DNA from: Opisthocomus hoazin
Taxonomy: Eukaryota; Chordata; Aves; Opisthocomiformes; Opisthocomidae
NCBI RefSeq assembly: GCF_030867145.1
Contig: NC_134441.1
Span: forward strand, 5,210,992 to 5,274,991
DNA length: 64,000 bases
Direction: 5' to 3'
The notes under the pieces were generated by a model. It had not been told where the DNA came from and made no database searches. It saw only the letters and a list, made by a program, of their open reading frames with translations. Shown here piece by piece: positions 13,401 through 27,400 of this stretch. The position numbers and the translations under genes are program-made. The stretch's first letter is position 1. Each line of letters begins with the position of its first letter.

Positions 13401-16400
13401 AGAAAACATCTTAATATTGTTTAAACAGCTTTTGGCACGGTCATACTAGTTGCGCTGCATTCAATACTGAAAGCAGAAGAAAGGCAGGCTAAAAATATGG
13501 AAACGGAAAGTTTTAGGATTTAGTTTAAGACTTCTCCTCAGCTACCACCCCAAGTCCCTAGCCCTTGCTGATCCTTTGTGGAATGAGAAAAGAGAGATTT
13601 TCAGAAGCAGAGATTTTCTTTGCTAATAAAAGAGGAACAATTTAAGGCTTTGGCTATTCTGTGTGTCAGTATGAAACCACGTGTTAAATTCTGCCTATAG
13701 CCTTATCATTTTCTTTAACTCTTATACAAAGGTGCGGCTCCAAGGCACTTAACACCGCAGATCTGGCTGTGACTAAGGCTTTTTGTGGCTCTACTAAGAG
13801 GCACTACGCCAAGCATTAGAAATAAGTTCCTGGCAGCAACACTTTAATTTGCTTAACTTGCAGCATCTTGTGTATACATACATTCTCTGTGCTACCAACA
13901 GCTTTGCTTCCCTTTTTGGATCATCAGTCTGTGAACCAACTTGTCGTTTTTGTGACTGCCACGAGCCGGACGTCAGTGATAAGCAAGAGGAGGAAGCACT
14001 GGGAAGACAGAAGCAAGATAAGCAAGGCAGACCAGAAGGCAGCACGCTCCCAACCCGAGGCAGTGGAGCACAGCGATGCAGGAAAACTCCACAAGGTACC
14101 ATAGACCTCCCTCTACTGTGAGAGGCAAGCAGTGGGAGAGATGCAAGAGAAATGTAAAGTGAAGATCTGAGGCTTATATTCCATAGCTTGTATTGTGTAA
14201 CGCTTAGCATTAAGTTACATGTACATTACCTACTCCTTATACAAACCTTACAAAGCTTTCCATGCAAAACACACCAAGGGTACTTGGGACTTTTTTCTTG
14301 AGGGGAGAGTAAAATGACCGTTTTATTCATCATTAATATTTGTACCCACACAATTACTTTTTCCTCAATAGCACACACGAGGATACTCAACAGATCCAAG
14401 TCACAGTTCAGACATGAATTCCCTTACAACTTTAACAGATTTGCATTAGTGACTATTATTTACTACCAAAACTCAGCATCACTGACCTTCTGAACATGGA
14501 ACTAAGTGCATTTGTTTGTCCAAACATTTGTATGACACAGGCAGGTTATTTATGACAGAGTGAAGCACGGCTTCAAAAGTATCTTCAGTATAACTCAGTT
14601 GATTTAATGGATGGTGATATTAGATCCGTATTTTTCACTCTGATGTTACAAGTGCTGGCAATTAAATGAAAGACAAGCAAAGAAACTGAGTAACAACTTA
14701 ATTCAAGAACAGCACAAACCCAAACGCAGACTACAGAGGGAACAAAAAGCCCAGCTTTCCACTTCCTAGCTTGTTTAGTTTACTACATCATTAGGGCTTT
14801 CAAGGAATGATCACTATTTGTTCTTGCAACTTCTCTTCAGACTTTGAGATACCTTGTTTGTAATCTTCAATGATTTAAAAAATGAGGCTCATTTATCTAC
14901 TTAAAAATATTAAGGGTTTTGTATGTTATTTGTTCTCAGGGATTTTTTGCTTGTAGGGTGGGATTGTGAGGAATAAAGGATTTGTTTGCAGGGTGGGGGT
15001 TGTCCAGGCATGGTCTCTGTTTTGATAATTTAGCTTTAGTCCTCCTTTGTTACAATAGGTGGAGGCTTCTGGGTATAGGTGACTAAATTAAAAGTTATTA
15101 TTAATAAATATGGTTGTTCAGACTATAAAATATGTTGCACAACTTGAATTATCTCAGTTACACAGTGCAAGGTCTTCGCTGAACTGACTGGCAATGCTAA
15201 AAAACAGCAGTAAGCCTGCACCATAAAGAGGGTATTTAAACTAAACTTCAGCAGAGTTGGAAGCCAGTCCATAGCAGGCTTCTGTCAAGAGGTTTTACTG
15301 CTAGTTTGCTGGGTCTTGTGTTTGTAGAATTTTCAGTTTCTTGGTAGACCCTAAACTTTTAAAGTCTTGAATCACAACTATTTATCGCCCATCAGGGAGC
15401 TACATAAAATGTATTTTCCTTCAGAATGACTACTCTCATAAAAAAACTAATTTAAAAAAAAAAGATAATTAAGAATATTTTTTTAAATCTACAATCTAGC
15501 CCAACTAACAGGGATTCTTTAAACTAAAAACTACGAACCACAAAAATTAATGCCACCTGCAAGCTGTAAATATATGTATTATTTAATTTTTTTCCAAGTA
15601 TTTTCTTTGGCTGTTACATTCAGCTGAACAAGGCCTAAAAATTGTCAAACTGAATTCTTGTTTAAGAGGAGAGCTCTAACTACTGCCAGTTTGAGTGAAA
15701 CACACATCCAGGTTTAGGGAATATGTTTTGTTTATTTTGGCTTCAGCTCAGGGTAGAACATTTTCCATCCCATCCGAATGCAGTCAAAAAGGTTTTGAAA
15801 TATTGCACAATAAAAGCCATTCATTATATCTGTCTCCTCTCCCTTCCAAAAACAAAAATGGCTGACCAGTTCCAAATCTGCGCAGGGGGCAGGAAGATGG
15901 GAGTCAAGGGGTCACTGGAAATAACCCAAGACTAACACCAGGTTTTTCAGGTTTGAGTTAGGGAATATGTTCCATGCCCTGATTCCCAGTGCACACAGGT
16001 TTTTCTTCTTCTCCCTCCAAAGCTTGGTTAAAGTAGTTAATTGCTCTGTTATGCACAATTTACAGGACTTAATTACAAAACTAATACATTAGCCTTCTTG
16101 TCTATAAGTCACAGGCACAACTTCATCTTTTCCACTGGGACAAAGTGAAATTAGACCTTACCTTATTTCAAGTTAAAACGTTTTGATTTGCACTGTTTAC
16201 CTCCTAACCTTAAAAACACGCAATTTGAAGTAATACCCAACTATACTTCACAGCTTGCTTTTGGATTTATTTCCATTCCTTACCTACCTGTTAGTAGCTT
16301 GAAAATGAAATTTCTTTCACTGCCCACTCCTGTTCCTGTGTGCTTAAGCTATACTTGGCATACTTCAATGGCTTTTTTTTTCTTCCCCTCTCTCCATTTC

Positions 16401-18316
16401 CTTGTACATAGATCTAACAATGCTTTTCTGTTCGCTTCCTTGTGCATAGATCAGTTCCTCACTAAAGTCTTTCCAGGTCTAAGCGAACTATAAGAGTGCC
16501 ACAAGATTCAGAGTGAGAAGGAGGAAGAGTAGAGCACAAACATTTTAGTGCATTTCTAAACAGCAACTAGATTAGATGAACATACAATAGTGAAATTTAT
16601 ATGCAGTGCTTAGGTATTTCAGTATCCCCTTCTATTGCCCAGTTAGTCAGAAATAAGTAGAGAAAAATAAGTTGAAGGCTAATGGAGCTTTATTTACAAC
16701 CAATTAAAGTTAAAAAAAAAAAAAAGAGGCATATACTATTCTTGTTATTTTCTTTCCGCTACTTACCATGTCAGGCTGAGAAAACTATTTTACTTCTGTT
16801 AACTCACCTGTGAGAAAGCTTGGTCATATTGTCTCCACTTTTGTAACTGATGTGCATCTGAATTATGGGAAAATACTAGCATAAAATAATTCCTGGAAAA
16901 CATTAACGCTTTCCCTTTAAAACTCTCTGAAGAATTCAAGTGTAAGCATTGTTGTTCTTTGTATCCTCAGCTCAATATAAGCAAATTTAAGTGGAGACCA
17001 GTCTAACCGTGAAATACTCCTTACTGCTAGTTGTCAGATATTCAGCTACCTGAAAATGTATCAAGACTTCACTTCATAGGATAGCGAAAGCAGAAGTGAT
17101 ATGTAATTACTCTCACTTATTAACAACACCATAATTACAGACTGGCAAAATAATCAGTCTTTCTAGGACCCACCGCTTGTCCTCTATGTCAGTCAGAGCA
17201 TGATAATTACACCACAATCTGCTAAATGCAATTATTCGGCAATATACACTTAGTGCTAGCTATTACCATACTTCAAGCCATTTAAAGTCTATACAATACA
17301 TCACTTAAAGACAGTGAAGTACTTTCAAACACAAAGTAATCTTTATAACAACCCTCTAAAGAGAGAAAAAGCCTCCCTTCAGAAGAGTAGGGAGAGTAAA
17401 TGAGAGGTGAAAGAGACCGGCCAATACCATAGATTTATTTAGATGCCACTGTAATACATAGACTGATGTGGAGCTCAGTACTGCACAAAAAAAAAAAAAA
17501 AAAGGGTCAAAACACTGACTTCAACTGAAGGCTGCAAAGGTTACTCTTCACACTGGGAGACTGCACCAGCCGCCTCCTGAGTCTAACATACTGTGTAGTG
17601 ATGCTTCACCAGTCAAACAAAACACGACTCCGTTTTACACTGCTGACTTTGTGCATTCTTCTGTCCAATGACTTTGTTGCAAATAAAACTGCGGGTTGTA
17701 TTAGTGACTAAGCTCACCTAATGTGACAGAACACCATTAAAATCTATTCCAGATAGTGCTGCAATTAACAGCTGAAAACTAACAAACTCAAACTATCTTG
17801 ACCCTTGAGACCTGTCTGCACTCACACACAATACACCTCAATTTTAATTCCCACACCCCTAACATGGTAATGACAACAAGCAACCACCTCAGAAAGTTCT
17901 TCTGTTGATTGTATAGGGATAGCAAAGTCGCTGGTCATTCAAAGGTTAATGCTAACTCAATTTTAGAAAAGCAAACCTGAAAACGGAACAGCATTGTTCA
18001 CTCTGCTGATCACACTTCCTGCACAGCAGCACAGCCAAGTTGTAAGCTACACTATTTCAAGAGTCTAGAGATACAGTCTTTGAGAAAAAGCAGTGAATCA
18101 CATGAGATCCGAATGTTTAAAGTATGAGGACCATTTTGTTAGCCTTGCATGAAGAGCTCTCTCCCAAATTACCCAATTCCTTCCCATGCTAAACAGCCCC
18201 CAGTGTTGGCAATTCTCTGGCTCCCTATTCCATGACAGATTCTGTCTCAGGTCTTAACTATTAGGTAAGTCCCAAATCACCTCTGGCAACCCTAATCTCT
18301 AGCAATCAGAAAACAC

Positions 18317-18720
18317 AGCCAGAAGAGACCTCATGAGGCCATCCAGGCCCTATCCTTACCCCTAGGAAGGATCATATGTCATTCCTGACAGATATTTGTT
18401 TAATCTGTTCTTAAAAGCCTCCAGTGATGGAGATTCCACACCTTCCCAAGACAATGTATTCCCGTGCTCAACTATCTCCGCTGCTGGAACATTTTCTTAA
18501 GGTTTAACAGAGATATTTTTCTCTAATTTAAACACATTATTTCTTGTCCCATTCAGTACAGATATGGAGAACAGATTATTAAACCTCATCCCCTTCCCTT
18601 ACAACAACCATCTGCATAATTGAAGACTTGTCTCCTCTCAAGTCCTCTCCAGATTAAGCCGTTAACTGCAACCTCTGTATTTCTCCATAGGTTCCAACCT
18701 CACCCTCATGAAAGCCATGC
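18317..18720 (-). repeat. Ancient CR1 LINE 3' fragment, antisense
   Basis: Read on the plus strand, the segment contains in the right order the landmarks of an antisense CR1 tail: 'ggccatccaggcc', 'cctgacagatatttgtttaa', 'ttcttaaaagcctccagtga', 'tggagattccacaccttccc', 'tatttcttgtcccattcag', then 'tcaagtcctctccagattaa'. The LINE therefore lies on the minus strand. The divergence and loss of the extreme 3' end suggest an old insertion that predates the bird-specific CR1 burst. Confidence 0.75.
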
Positions 18721-21178
18721 AAACTGCCAAACATCTACATATAATGCCTAATAACACTTTTCAACAAAGCTGTGCCTTTCCCTTGCTCTTCTGTTTCTGA
18801 CTTTACTTACACTTCACATTTAAACTGTACTTAGCCTATCCACTCAAGCAACCTCAAGGGAGAATTCTCTTCTAGTGCTGCTGTGACTGATGCATTGGAC
18901 AGCAACATCACAAAAAGCACATTCTAGGCAGCATTTTTGATTAAGCCCGCTAGTATCATACATACTAGTTTATTGTCCCTCCCTCCATGACAACTTTTAA
19001 CTTGACCTGACTATTCAAGTCTGGTATTCTGTACCCAATACCCACAGCCTCCAGAGTTTTCACTCACTGCTAGATTTGGTACCTAAATGCTGTTAGGTGA
19101 ACGCTAACATCTCAGCTGCAACTGCAGTGCTCTACTGTGTTTAAGAATGCAATGTGACTTCCATCTAGAGTCTCGTATCTGAATACAGTGCTTAACCATT
19201 TCACTTTTCCAGATTAATTTCAGCGCACAGTTCAGTTGCTGTTTTGATTTTTTTTGAATGTTAGAAATAGCAGATATTATTAGTTTTAATCTCAAGGAGC
19301 TTTAGATTTTAACCTTAGCTAGTATGTCTTCAAAGATTTTGTACATTATGCTATTATTTCCAAATTCAGCTACAGCTATAAAAACCTCATGTCAGCCTGC
19401 CCTCTCCTGGTAAGCCACCATACTGCTACCACAACAAGATTCAACCCAAGTAACTATTGCAATCCGGTTTTCAAACCTAAAATTTTCATTGTGACAAAAG
19501 CAAACCGGAAAATAGAACATCGTGGAAGCTGTTTTGATAGCTTCAGTAATGTTTCTAAAGCAGCATAAGATGAACAGCATTTAAGTAGTGAAGTTCCTTT
19601 CAAGTTGCCTTAGGACTTCTTGTATTTGGAAAAACTGATGATGTCTGTAAAGTAAAACATGCACAAAAATGAAACTATTCTGTTTTTAAGCTTTATAAAA
19701 GCAGCCAAGTACATGAAGTATTTTATTCCACATCAATAAGGTTAAAAACAAGGTCACAGAAGAGATCATTTTCAACAGAAAGCTATTTCCTTCAAGCTGG
19801 CACAGGTATTTCACTAGGGCTGAAACAGAACTGTATGAAAAATGAAAGCAACAGCAAATGTTTAAGTAGACCACCTACAGTCATCACTTTTTATTACACT
19901 GTTCAGACTAGAAAAATGAAAAGAGTAAGATGACAGATCAACCACTGAATAACATGCACGGTATTTAGTACACACACACCAAAGATTGGAAGTGCCCAGA
20001 AATGAAGTACAGCTTTATTGTATGATGGATGTTCCACATTCCTTAGCCAATTTAATTTTTTTAAAATTGATCTGATATACAATAAAGATTTAAAAACTTT
20101 TTTTTAATTAAAAAAAAATGACCAACCTTCACACCAGAGAAGAATTCATTAACTCTTTTCAACACAAAATTTATTCTTACTTATAGGAACTCTACCCCTG
20201 CTCGTGCCCCAAAGGTAAAGTTTTCAGAAGATGCTAACAGCTTCCCTGCCTTCTATGCCTCCCCTTCAAGCCAGAAGTGATTTCTTTCTTATTTCCAGAT
20301 AATCTCAAGAGGTTTTTTAATGATATTTTTGAAATCTGGAAGAAAATTCATGCAGATTTCAAAAGCAATTTATAAGGAATAATCAAGCACATGAGAAACA
20401 CTAACACTTCAAGCAATTCTAGCTGAAAGGGCATACTTTACAACATCATAGTTTAACTACTATTCACATTTTATCTACTTCAATTAAACTTCCAAAATAT
20501 AACAAAATCTTTAGCTTGAATCCTGTTCTTTCAAAAAGAGGAAAGAGCCCTATCAGCAAAATATGGATTAGTATCAACTCCCAGTCATCCAAAAAGTAAC
20601 TTGTCACCACAGACCATATTTTTGAACTATCAAATTTGTTCCTCTTAACACAGCTGAGAGCCACACGTGTTTGCTGACATGTCTCCATTTAGCAACTTCA
20701 CATACTGATTGTGCATTTGAGAGCAGGGCAAGTGTAGCAAGACCGTTGACTAAACACATCCAGTCTAACAATCACAACTAAGTTTCAAGGGCAAGAATGC
20801 CACACTACTGTGCGGGCACCACACCTGCAAACATTTATCTAAACACAAGAAAATTCCAGACTGTGACAACATGCATACAAATGCACACACAAACATTATT
20901 CAAATTTTGTATATTGTCTTACTGCAGTATCTTGCAACAAAACTCACTAGCCCCTAAGAGCAACGCTTCCAGCTGAGCACAATTAGTCTTTGCCTTCTTG
21001 AAATGACTGAACTTGGTGTTGCAGAGAAAAATCAGTCATTTGTCGAGTTTTTTTACAATACTAACAGTGTTTAATTGCTATTGCTCTGTAGACAGCACTA
21101 AAGCATACAAACATGTAAGCAAGGATGTAAACTGCAATAAAGAGGTGACGTAAAATACAGTTCATCATGGGAGAAAAA

Positions 21179-21184
21179 TTTATT
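21179..21184 (-). other. CDCA2: Candidate CDCA2 poly(A) signal
   Basis: A minus-strand AATAAA lies about 255 bases downstream of the CDCA2 stop codon at 21440. It is the first canonical signal I find after the stop. Use of this site is not shown by the sequence alone. Confidence 0.55.
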
Positions 21185-21439
21185 ATCCTCTTGATTACCT
21201 GCCATGACTGTTTACCAGACCAATGCTCCGAGTCAAAAGCTAGGTCTTCCCTGCAGTTCTGATCTTCAAGCATTTTAGGCATCAAGACAAGGAAAATCAG
21301 TTCTAAGTATCCAGAAAATGAATAAGGAAATAGTAAGTAAGGAAATACAAGTGGGAGAGGGAAGAAAACAGCACTTGTGAGAACATAAGAATCTAATACT
21401 GACCTTCACTTTAGATAATCAGAGGTAGCTGAAACCTCA

Positions 21440-24400
21440 CTAAATGTTAGAGTTATTTTCAAGAGGTATTTCTACTCCTTCATAGTGTTTTTGGTTACTC
21501 CTGTCCTTCTTATATACAGAATTTGTTATGCTCGTTTTCCGGGTTTGAGACCAAGTTCTTGTTTCTTGAGGCGTGGATACACACATGCTTTTCCTTTTCC
21601 ATCTTCTGCAGGGACCATCAGCAAGATGAACAGAGTCATTGTTCTCCTTCCCTGATGCTGAAAACTGGATGAGATTTTGTTCTCTATGATGAATATTCTC
21701 AGATTCTGTAAGGATGGATGTGCTTATTCTTCTCCTGATTTTGCAAGCAGAAGCTAGCAGGTGAGGCTTCTCTTCAGTCTCACTGGGTACTTGAATCCAT
21801 GCAAGTCCTTCAATTTCTGCATCTTTATGTAATCTCATGCTGCGCCTCACTCTTTTTTCACCACTGTTATCGCTCTTTCTTCTAAAAGGCTGTATGGAGT
21901 CACTTTTCAGCTGAGGAGCAGATAAAACTTCTTCCACATTAAAAGCAGAAACTGGAAGATTGTTTCCAGTTATTTCCACTTTTTCAACAGGAGGAATATA
22001 GATGGCACTACTTCTTCTTCTTCTGCTTCTTGGTGGACTACCTCTTACAGCATCTTTTTGCGGACACTGAGTTCTTTGGGCACCCTCACGTACACCTGTG
22101 TCCTGCTGTTCCAGAAATTCTAGCCCCGTTAGCCACTCTGCCTTATTTAGGAGATTTCCTCGTAATTTCTCATTTTCTAATAAGGAATCACTTTCTTTTG
22201 CCTCTTTTACATATGCAATCTCTTTGTCTTGTTGGAAATAGTCAGGTGTATCAGAAACACATTTCGCATCTGGCACAATGTTTATAAGCTGGAAAAAAAA
22301 ATTTAAACATAGGCAAAAGGTAATCCATAAAAACTGGTTTCAAACAGCTGACAACTAAACAACTGCTACTGTCTCCCTCGCCAAGTCTAGGCATTCTCAA
22401 AAAACCTCAACCAACACACACATACAATCCTGTATCTTGGAATCTGCTCCAATGTGGGGCCAGGCTCCGGCTGAACTCTTGTTCAGTTGAGTTCTGAATA
22501 CCTCCTTCCAAGGACAGAGATTCCATGGCCTCTCCAGGCTGGCTGTTCCAGTGTTTAGTCACTCTTGCAGGTTTTTTTCCTTTCCCCAAAACATTTCTTT
22601 TTTGATCCAACAACAACAAGCACAATTCTAACTTATTTTCTAGTAGTATTCTTAAGCGTATCAGTTACCTCATGATCAATGCCAGCAACAGACTTCAGAT
22701 CACCATCCGACCCCTGAAGCACTGCATCGCTGGAGCTGCTGGCTTCTACACTGTCCAGGTGGGCCTTAGAGCTTGAATGCGCATCAACTGCCCAGATCTT
22801 TTTCCCTCTTTTTCTTTCAAGCACTGGCTTCTGTTGAACATCCTGGCGAGCATTTCTGGATTTGGCATTATCTAAAAATACATCCTCTGAATTAGAATAA
22901 ACACATGGTTACTTGACTCTACTTGTGAATGTACAAAATCTTTCTTTAAATATTACAACAAAAGCTTTATAGTATTTTACTTACACAAAAGAAACCTTCT
23001 ATACAAACATTCCAGATAACTAGTGTAGGGAAAAAAAAAGAAACCCAAACCAGAAAGCTACTGCACATCACTTAACTATTCATGCCCAACTTACCAGTTT
23101 TAAAGACTGAAAATACCAGGTCCAGTCAAAGTATAGAGGGGCTTGGTTTGGGTTTTTTTTTGGTCAGCATTATACTGGAGTCCAACAAGAGTTAAATTTA
23201 TCCAGTAGATTACTAATCTATTAGATTCTCTAGACTCTACTATTACAGAAGCAATTAAAACCAAAAAATGTATACCGGGCTCTTTACCTACATATAGAGC
23301 TCAAGATACCTATCAACAGCATTTTTATGTAACTGTTGAAACAAAAAATTAAAAGCAACAGAAAGAGCGAGGCAAAACAAAACTAAAAACCCCATTACCT
23401 GAAAAAAACGCATTTGCCTTTGGTGAGTTTGGAGATGAGGTAGAAGAGAAAACCTCCGGAATTTCAAGGATAGGGCTGAGAAGAGGTTTCTTAGAAGCCA
23501 TCTCTCTTTCCCCATATAAAGATTTTTTCACTTTTTTCTTTCTTCTTTTCCCATAGCCTGTACGTTTTATTTTCTGAAAAGATTGAGAACACTGAATAGA
23601 GCACAATGTAATTATAATGATCCTGTACAATATTCTCCAACAAATAAGTGACACCGTTACTGGATTTTGATGGATAACAATCATTTCCCCTAAAATGGAG
23701 GTTCCACTCATTCTGCCATCTACAAATTAATCTAACAACTCAAAGCAAAGAGATTACTTCTCAAACATGAGATCTGATTTTTGTTTAATTTAACCACATC
23801 TAGAAGCCAAAGCAATTAGTCTTTCAGCTCAAAACTACAGATCCTTCATTCACGCTTAGTTTGAAAAGGAATACGTGCTTCCCCTTCCAATACATAAAAG
23901 CAAAAATCTTTCAGAAGTCTCACAGCTTTACAATACTTAACTAGCACATAACTGAGCAAGCTCAAAGAACTACTACTGCATACACTTGGTAAGAGAAGAA
24001 CCATAAACTCATTTTCCATCCCTGAAGTCTGAAAAGTGACACCCCCCCTTGCCCCTCACCTCCATAAAATATCCTTTTTGCTCTGCAAGTATTTAAACCC
24101 TGATAGCCAGCCTTAAGCAACAAGAATGAGAGGTGTGGCGGTAAGTACAGGAAAACAAGATAGGCATGAAGAAGAGAATATTGGTAGCAATGGGAAACAT
24201 AACAACCTGTAGAAAATTTTTACTACAAAGATCACAATAATCACGTAAAACACCCAAGAAGAGACACCTGGATAGAGAAATAAAGGCAGCATTCGTCATC
24301 TGCAGTGGGCTGTCACTTACTTGTGTCTTTTTGGTAGCAGATGTGGTTTCATGATTTTGTCTTTGAATCTTTTTCTTTCTTGGATTTTTAGTCTCTTTAG

Positions 24401-27400
24401 CATTCTTAGTATTTGTGGCTCTTGAGGTGCTAAAATCACTCCCCTCTGAAATGGTGCTACACTGTTGCGGAACATGAATTCGAAGTTGTTGGGGTCCACA
24501 CATACATGCGCATGCATATGCTTGCTTTTTTAAAAATACACCACAGTCCAACAGTTGTAAGAATCACATTGTAATTAGTCACCATTATTTCATATATGAG
24601 GTCACAAGAGCTGGACACAGTTGGAAATTCAGATTTATAGAGCTAGTCTCTTCACACATTACAATATAGTTTTATTTGTACAAAAAGGACATTTTAATGA
24701 GAAAATAGTACATTTTCATCTTCAGCTATTTCTTTCAGAGAAGATGGGTTACTTTTTTCACATTGCCTTTTTTTTTTGCCTTCCCCCTCCAATAAAGCAC
24801 ACTAGAACGATACAACACTGAAGTCTGAAAGCATTTCTGACAGAAATTCTTGTACAATAAATTCTACGCACATTAAAATTCCAGCAACCAGAAGAGATAC
24901 ATGTATGATATTCTGTCTGCCTTACGGTGAGCAGACAAAAAGGTTAACAAGACTGAAGACCTTCAGCACTGGACTTGGGCACACAATGGCATTTTCAGTG
25001 ATACCAAAAGTCATTAGAGCTTGCAGAATAAACCTGACTTTATTAGTCTCTATCTTGTGTTCCTGCATCTTAAAGAAATTAAAACAAATACAAAAATCAG
25101 ACAGAAAACTTTGTTTCCATTCTCCTCAATTTTCTGTGATTATAATTGTTTAGATTCCCACGAGTGAAGCCCCTGATTCTATGAAGTCTATGAATAAATC
25201 TCTTGTAAATGTTGTCAGACTATTTGGAAAAGTTCCTGGAAAATTCAATAGAAATAGTAAAGTTCACTGTCAGGCTATAACCAAAAGTCTTTTTAATAAC
25301 TGGAAAATCACTTTCATTCAAAAATGAGATTGCCTTAGAACAATTACCTGCACTAACATGAGATATTTCCATATACCTGAATATATATAATCCTCATACC
25401 TGAGGCTGTGAAAGCACTTCTAAGCATCAGGAAGTATAAAAAAATAATAATTCTGTCTAAAGAAGTTAAAAAACCGATCAAACAAACATCATCACTAAAG
25501 AAACTTACCTTCCTTCTAGTAGAAAAATGAGTTGTTATATCAGATTTGTCAGTTTCTGCTATTACATATGAAGAAAAAAAGAGTATCAATTCAGTTTCAA
25601 CACAAAAAGTTAAGCACATTGAAGAAATTATCCACATAATGTCTAGCATTATGCACAGTGTGTTTAGTCATCTTGGCCTTGAGTAACATTTTCTATGTAA
25701 ACTATCAAACATGGCAAGAGAAAAAAAAAACTTAACAGCTTGCTTTACAAAACAGAGAAAAACAAGACTTGTGAGGATTTGGTAACAAAATAATTAGCAC
25801 TTACACAGCTTTCACAGAGATACATACACGCAGATGCACAACCCCCTTTCAATTTTTTTTGTTCTTGTTGTCTTACTTGCCATTTTAAAACCATCAAAAT
25901 TACAATACCAGAATCAAGATAGTAAACCCAATTACTTAAAGCAGTAAGTCTAATTAGATCAGCCACTTTCACAGAAAGATACTACAAGGTCAAATAACAT
26001 TCAGTTAACCTAAACAACAGGTAAACACTGCAGCTACCGCAAAGACCTTCACAAGGAAGCAAGAGCACTTAAATTTTGGCAAAATAGGAATATATCTCCT
26101 GTATAAACACAAACAAACAAAACACTCAGTTTTCAGATATAAAAAGATGTATTGTCTAATGACAAAAACACATGTTGGAGTTACCTTCTGCACTTTCAAC
26201 AGGTAAGACATCTTCAGCAGCAACAGAACCCTCCACTAATTCTTGAAGAGGCTCAACACATTCCTTTAAACAAAAGAGTTTTTTAGCAATGTATGGTACC
26301 AGAAACATATTTATAAAAACACTTTGTCCATTAGTGTTCGGAACAGCCAGGCAATTTTGCTTTTTTTCCTTAAAGAATGTTAGAGCTCATTTGCTATATA
26401 TGACAAAAAGAAATACAGTATCAAAAACATATGAATAAGCCAAGGCAAAAACTTCTTGTGTGCTACTCAGCTTTAAACATAGCTCTATAGGACAAAAGGC
26501 TATTTAGCATTCATAAAGCAAAAGTTCTCAATGTCATTCTAAAGCTTCAAGCAGACCCTGTTTTAATATTTCAGCAATTTCTTTCCAAACCCAAGCAGAC
26601 CAGGGAAAAAATTAAACAGAAATTGAACATTCGCAGAGACAAAGAGGCTAGTTTTATAGCTTAAAAAAAGGCCCAACCAACAACAAACTTACATCACTGC
26701 AATCAAAGTTCGGCTGGGATAATGGTTCTTCAGTGAGACTTGACCTTGCAAAAAGACTATTACTTTGTAATCCCAGATGACGAACTGGTGTTGCTCCTTT
26801 GCGCAATGGAGTATTTGCGGGCAAAGTTTCATCAAATATTTCTGGGCTTAGAACTTCTCCAAATGTAACTCTTTTTTTCTTTGGCTTTTCGGAGCTACAT
26901 CTTTCAGTTTTCTCTATTGTAATAAAATACATAGATTGCTTAGTGAACTTGGAACTTTCATAGAGCAGAGACTTTCCAAGGTCTTTTTATGGGTCTTAAT
27001 ATTCTCTTAAAAATCACACACACACCCCAACAGCAAAATACCACCTTCACATGTCCTGTGGATTCAACCAGAATTTTCAGTATAGCTTTATCATGGTATC
27101 AAAAATCAAGGAAGAAACAAAATTGAAGACTACAAATTAAAAGCTTTTCCACAAGTTCCAGTTGGCAAGAGTAGAAACTTGCGAAAAATAAGTGATTCTA
27201 TGCTGGTATTCGAGACTTCCTGAAGTTTTGGTAGGGTTTTTTTTTTTTTTTAAATAGATATTATTTTCCTTGGCAACCTTATTTTCCACTTCATGCAGTA
27301 GGACGCCACACATGAGCTACTTCAGTGGCGGTTAATGCATATCATTCTTCAGATTTACCGAAAAGGCAAAAATTCATGACCCCACACAATGCTCTGCCTA

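Larger units (their letters stand above)
1..21150. other. Intergenic desert (EBF2 side of CDCA2)
   Basis: No coding exon is supportable here. All open frames are short (up to about 140 codons), lack convincing splice sites and resemble no protein I know. The sequence is AT-rich with ordinary simple tracts (for example A-runs near 3002-3021 and 17488-17503). Recognisable content is limited to old interspersed repeat relics, listed separately (near 2480, 4165, 4355, 10370 and 18317). By synteny EBF2 should lie to the left on the plus strand, so this stretch may contain distal regulatory DNA for EBF2 or CDCA2, but that is inference from gene order only. Confidence 0.7.

Noticed and set aside
21061-21285. 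Minus-strand frame with a hydrophobic C-terminus in the CDCA2 3' region
   Set aside because: It lies downstream of the CDCA2 stop and partly beyond the poly(A) signal. The best acceptor inside it is out of phase with the preceding coding exon, so an alternative tail-anchored last exon is not supported.
24462-24551. Upstream extension of the CDCA2 exon at 24321-24461
   Set aside because: An earlier acceptor (aaaaag) would add a Cys/Ala-rich stretch from a GCATGC-type simple repeat. Phase would permit it, but the sequence looks non-coding, so I kept the shorter exon.
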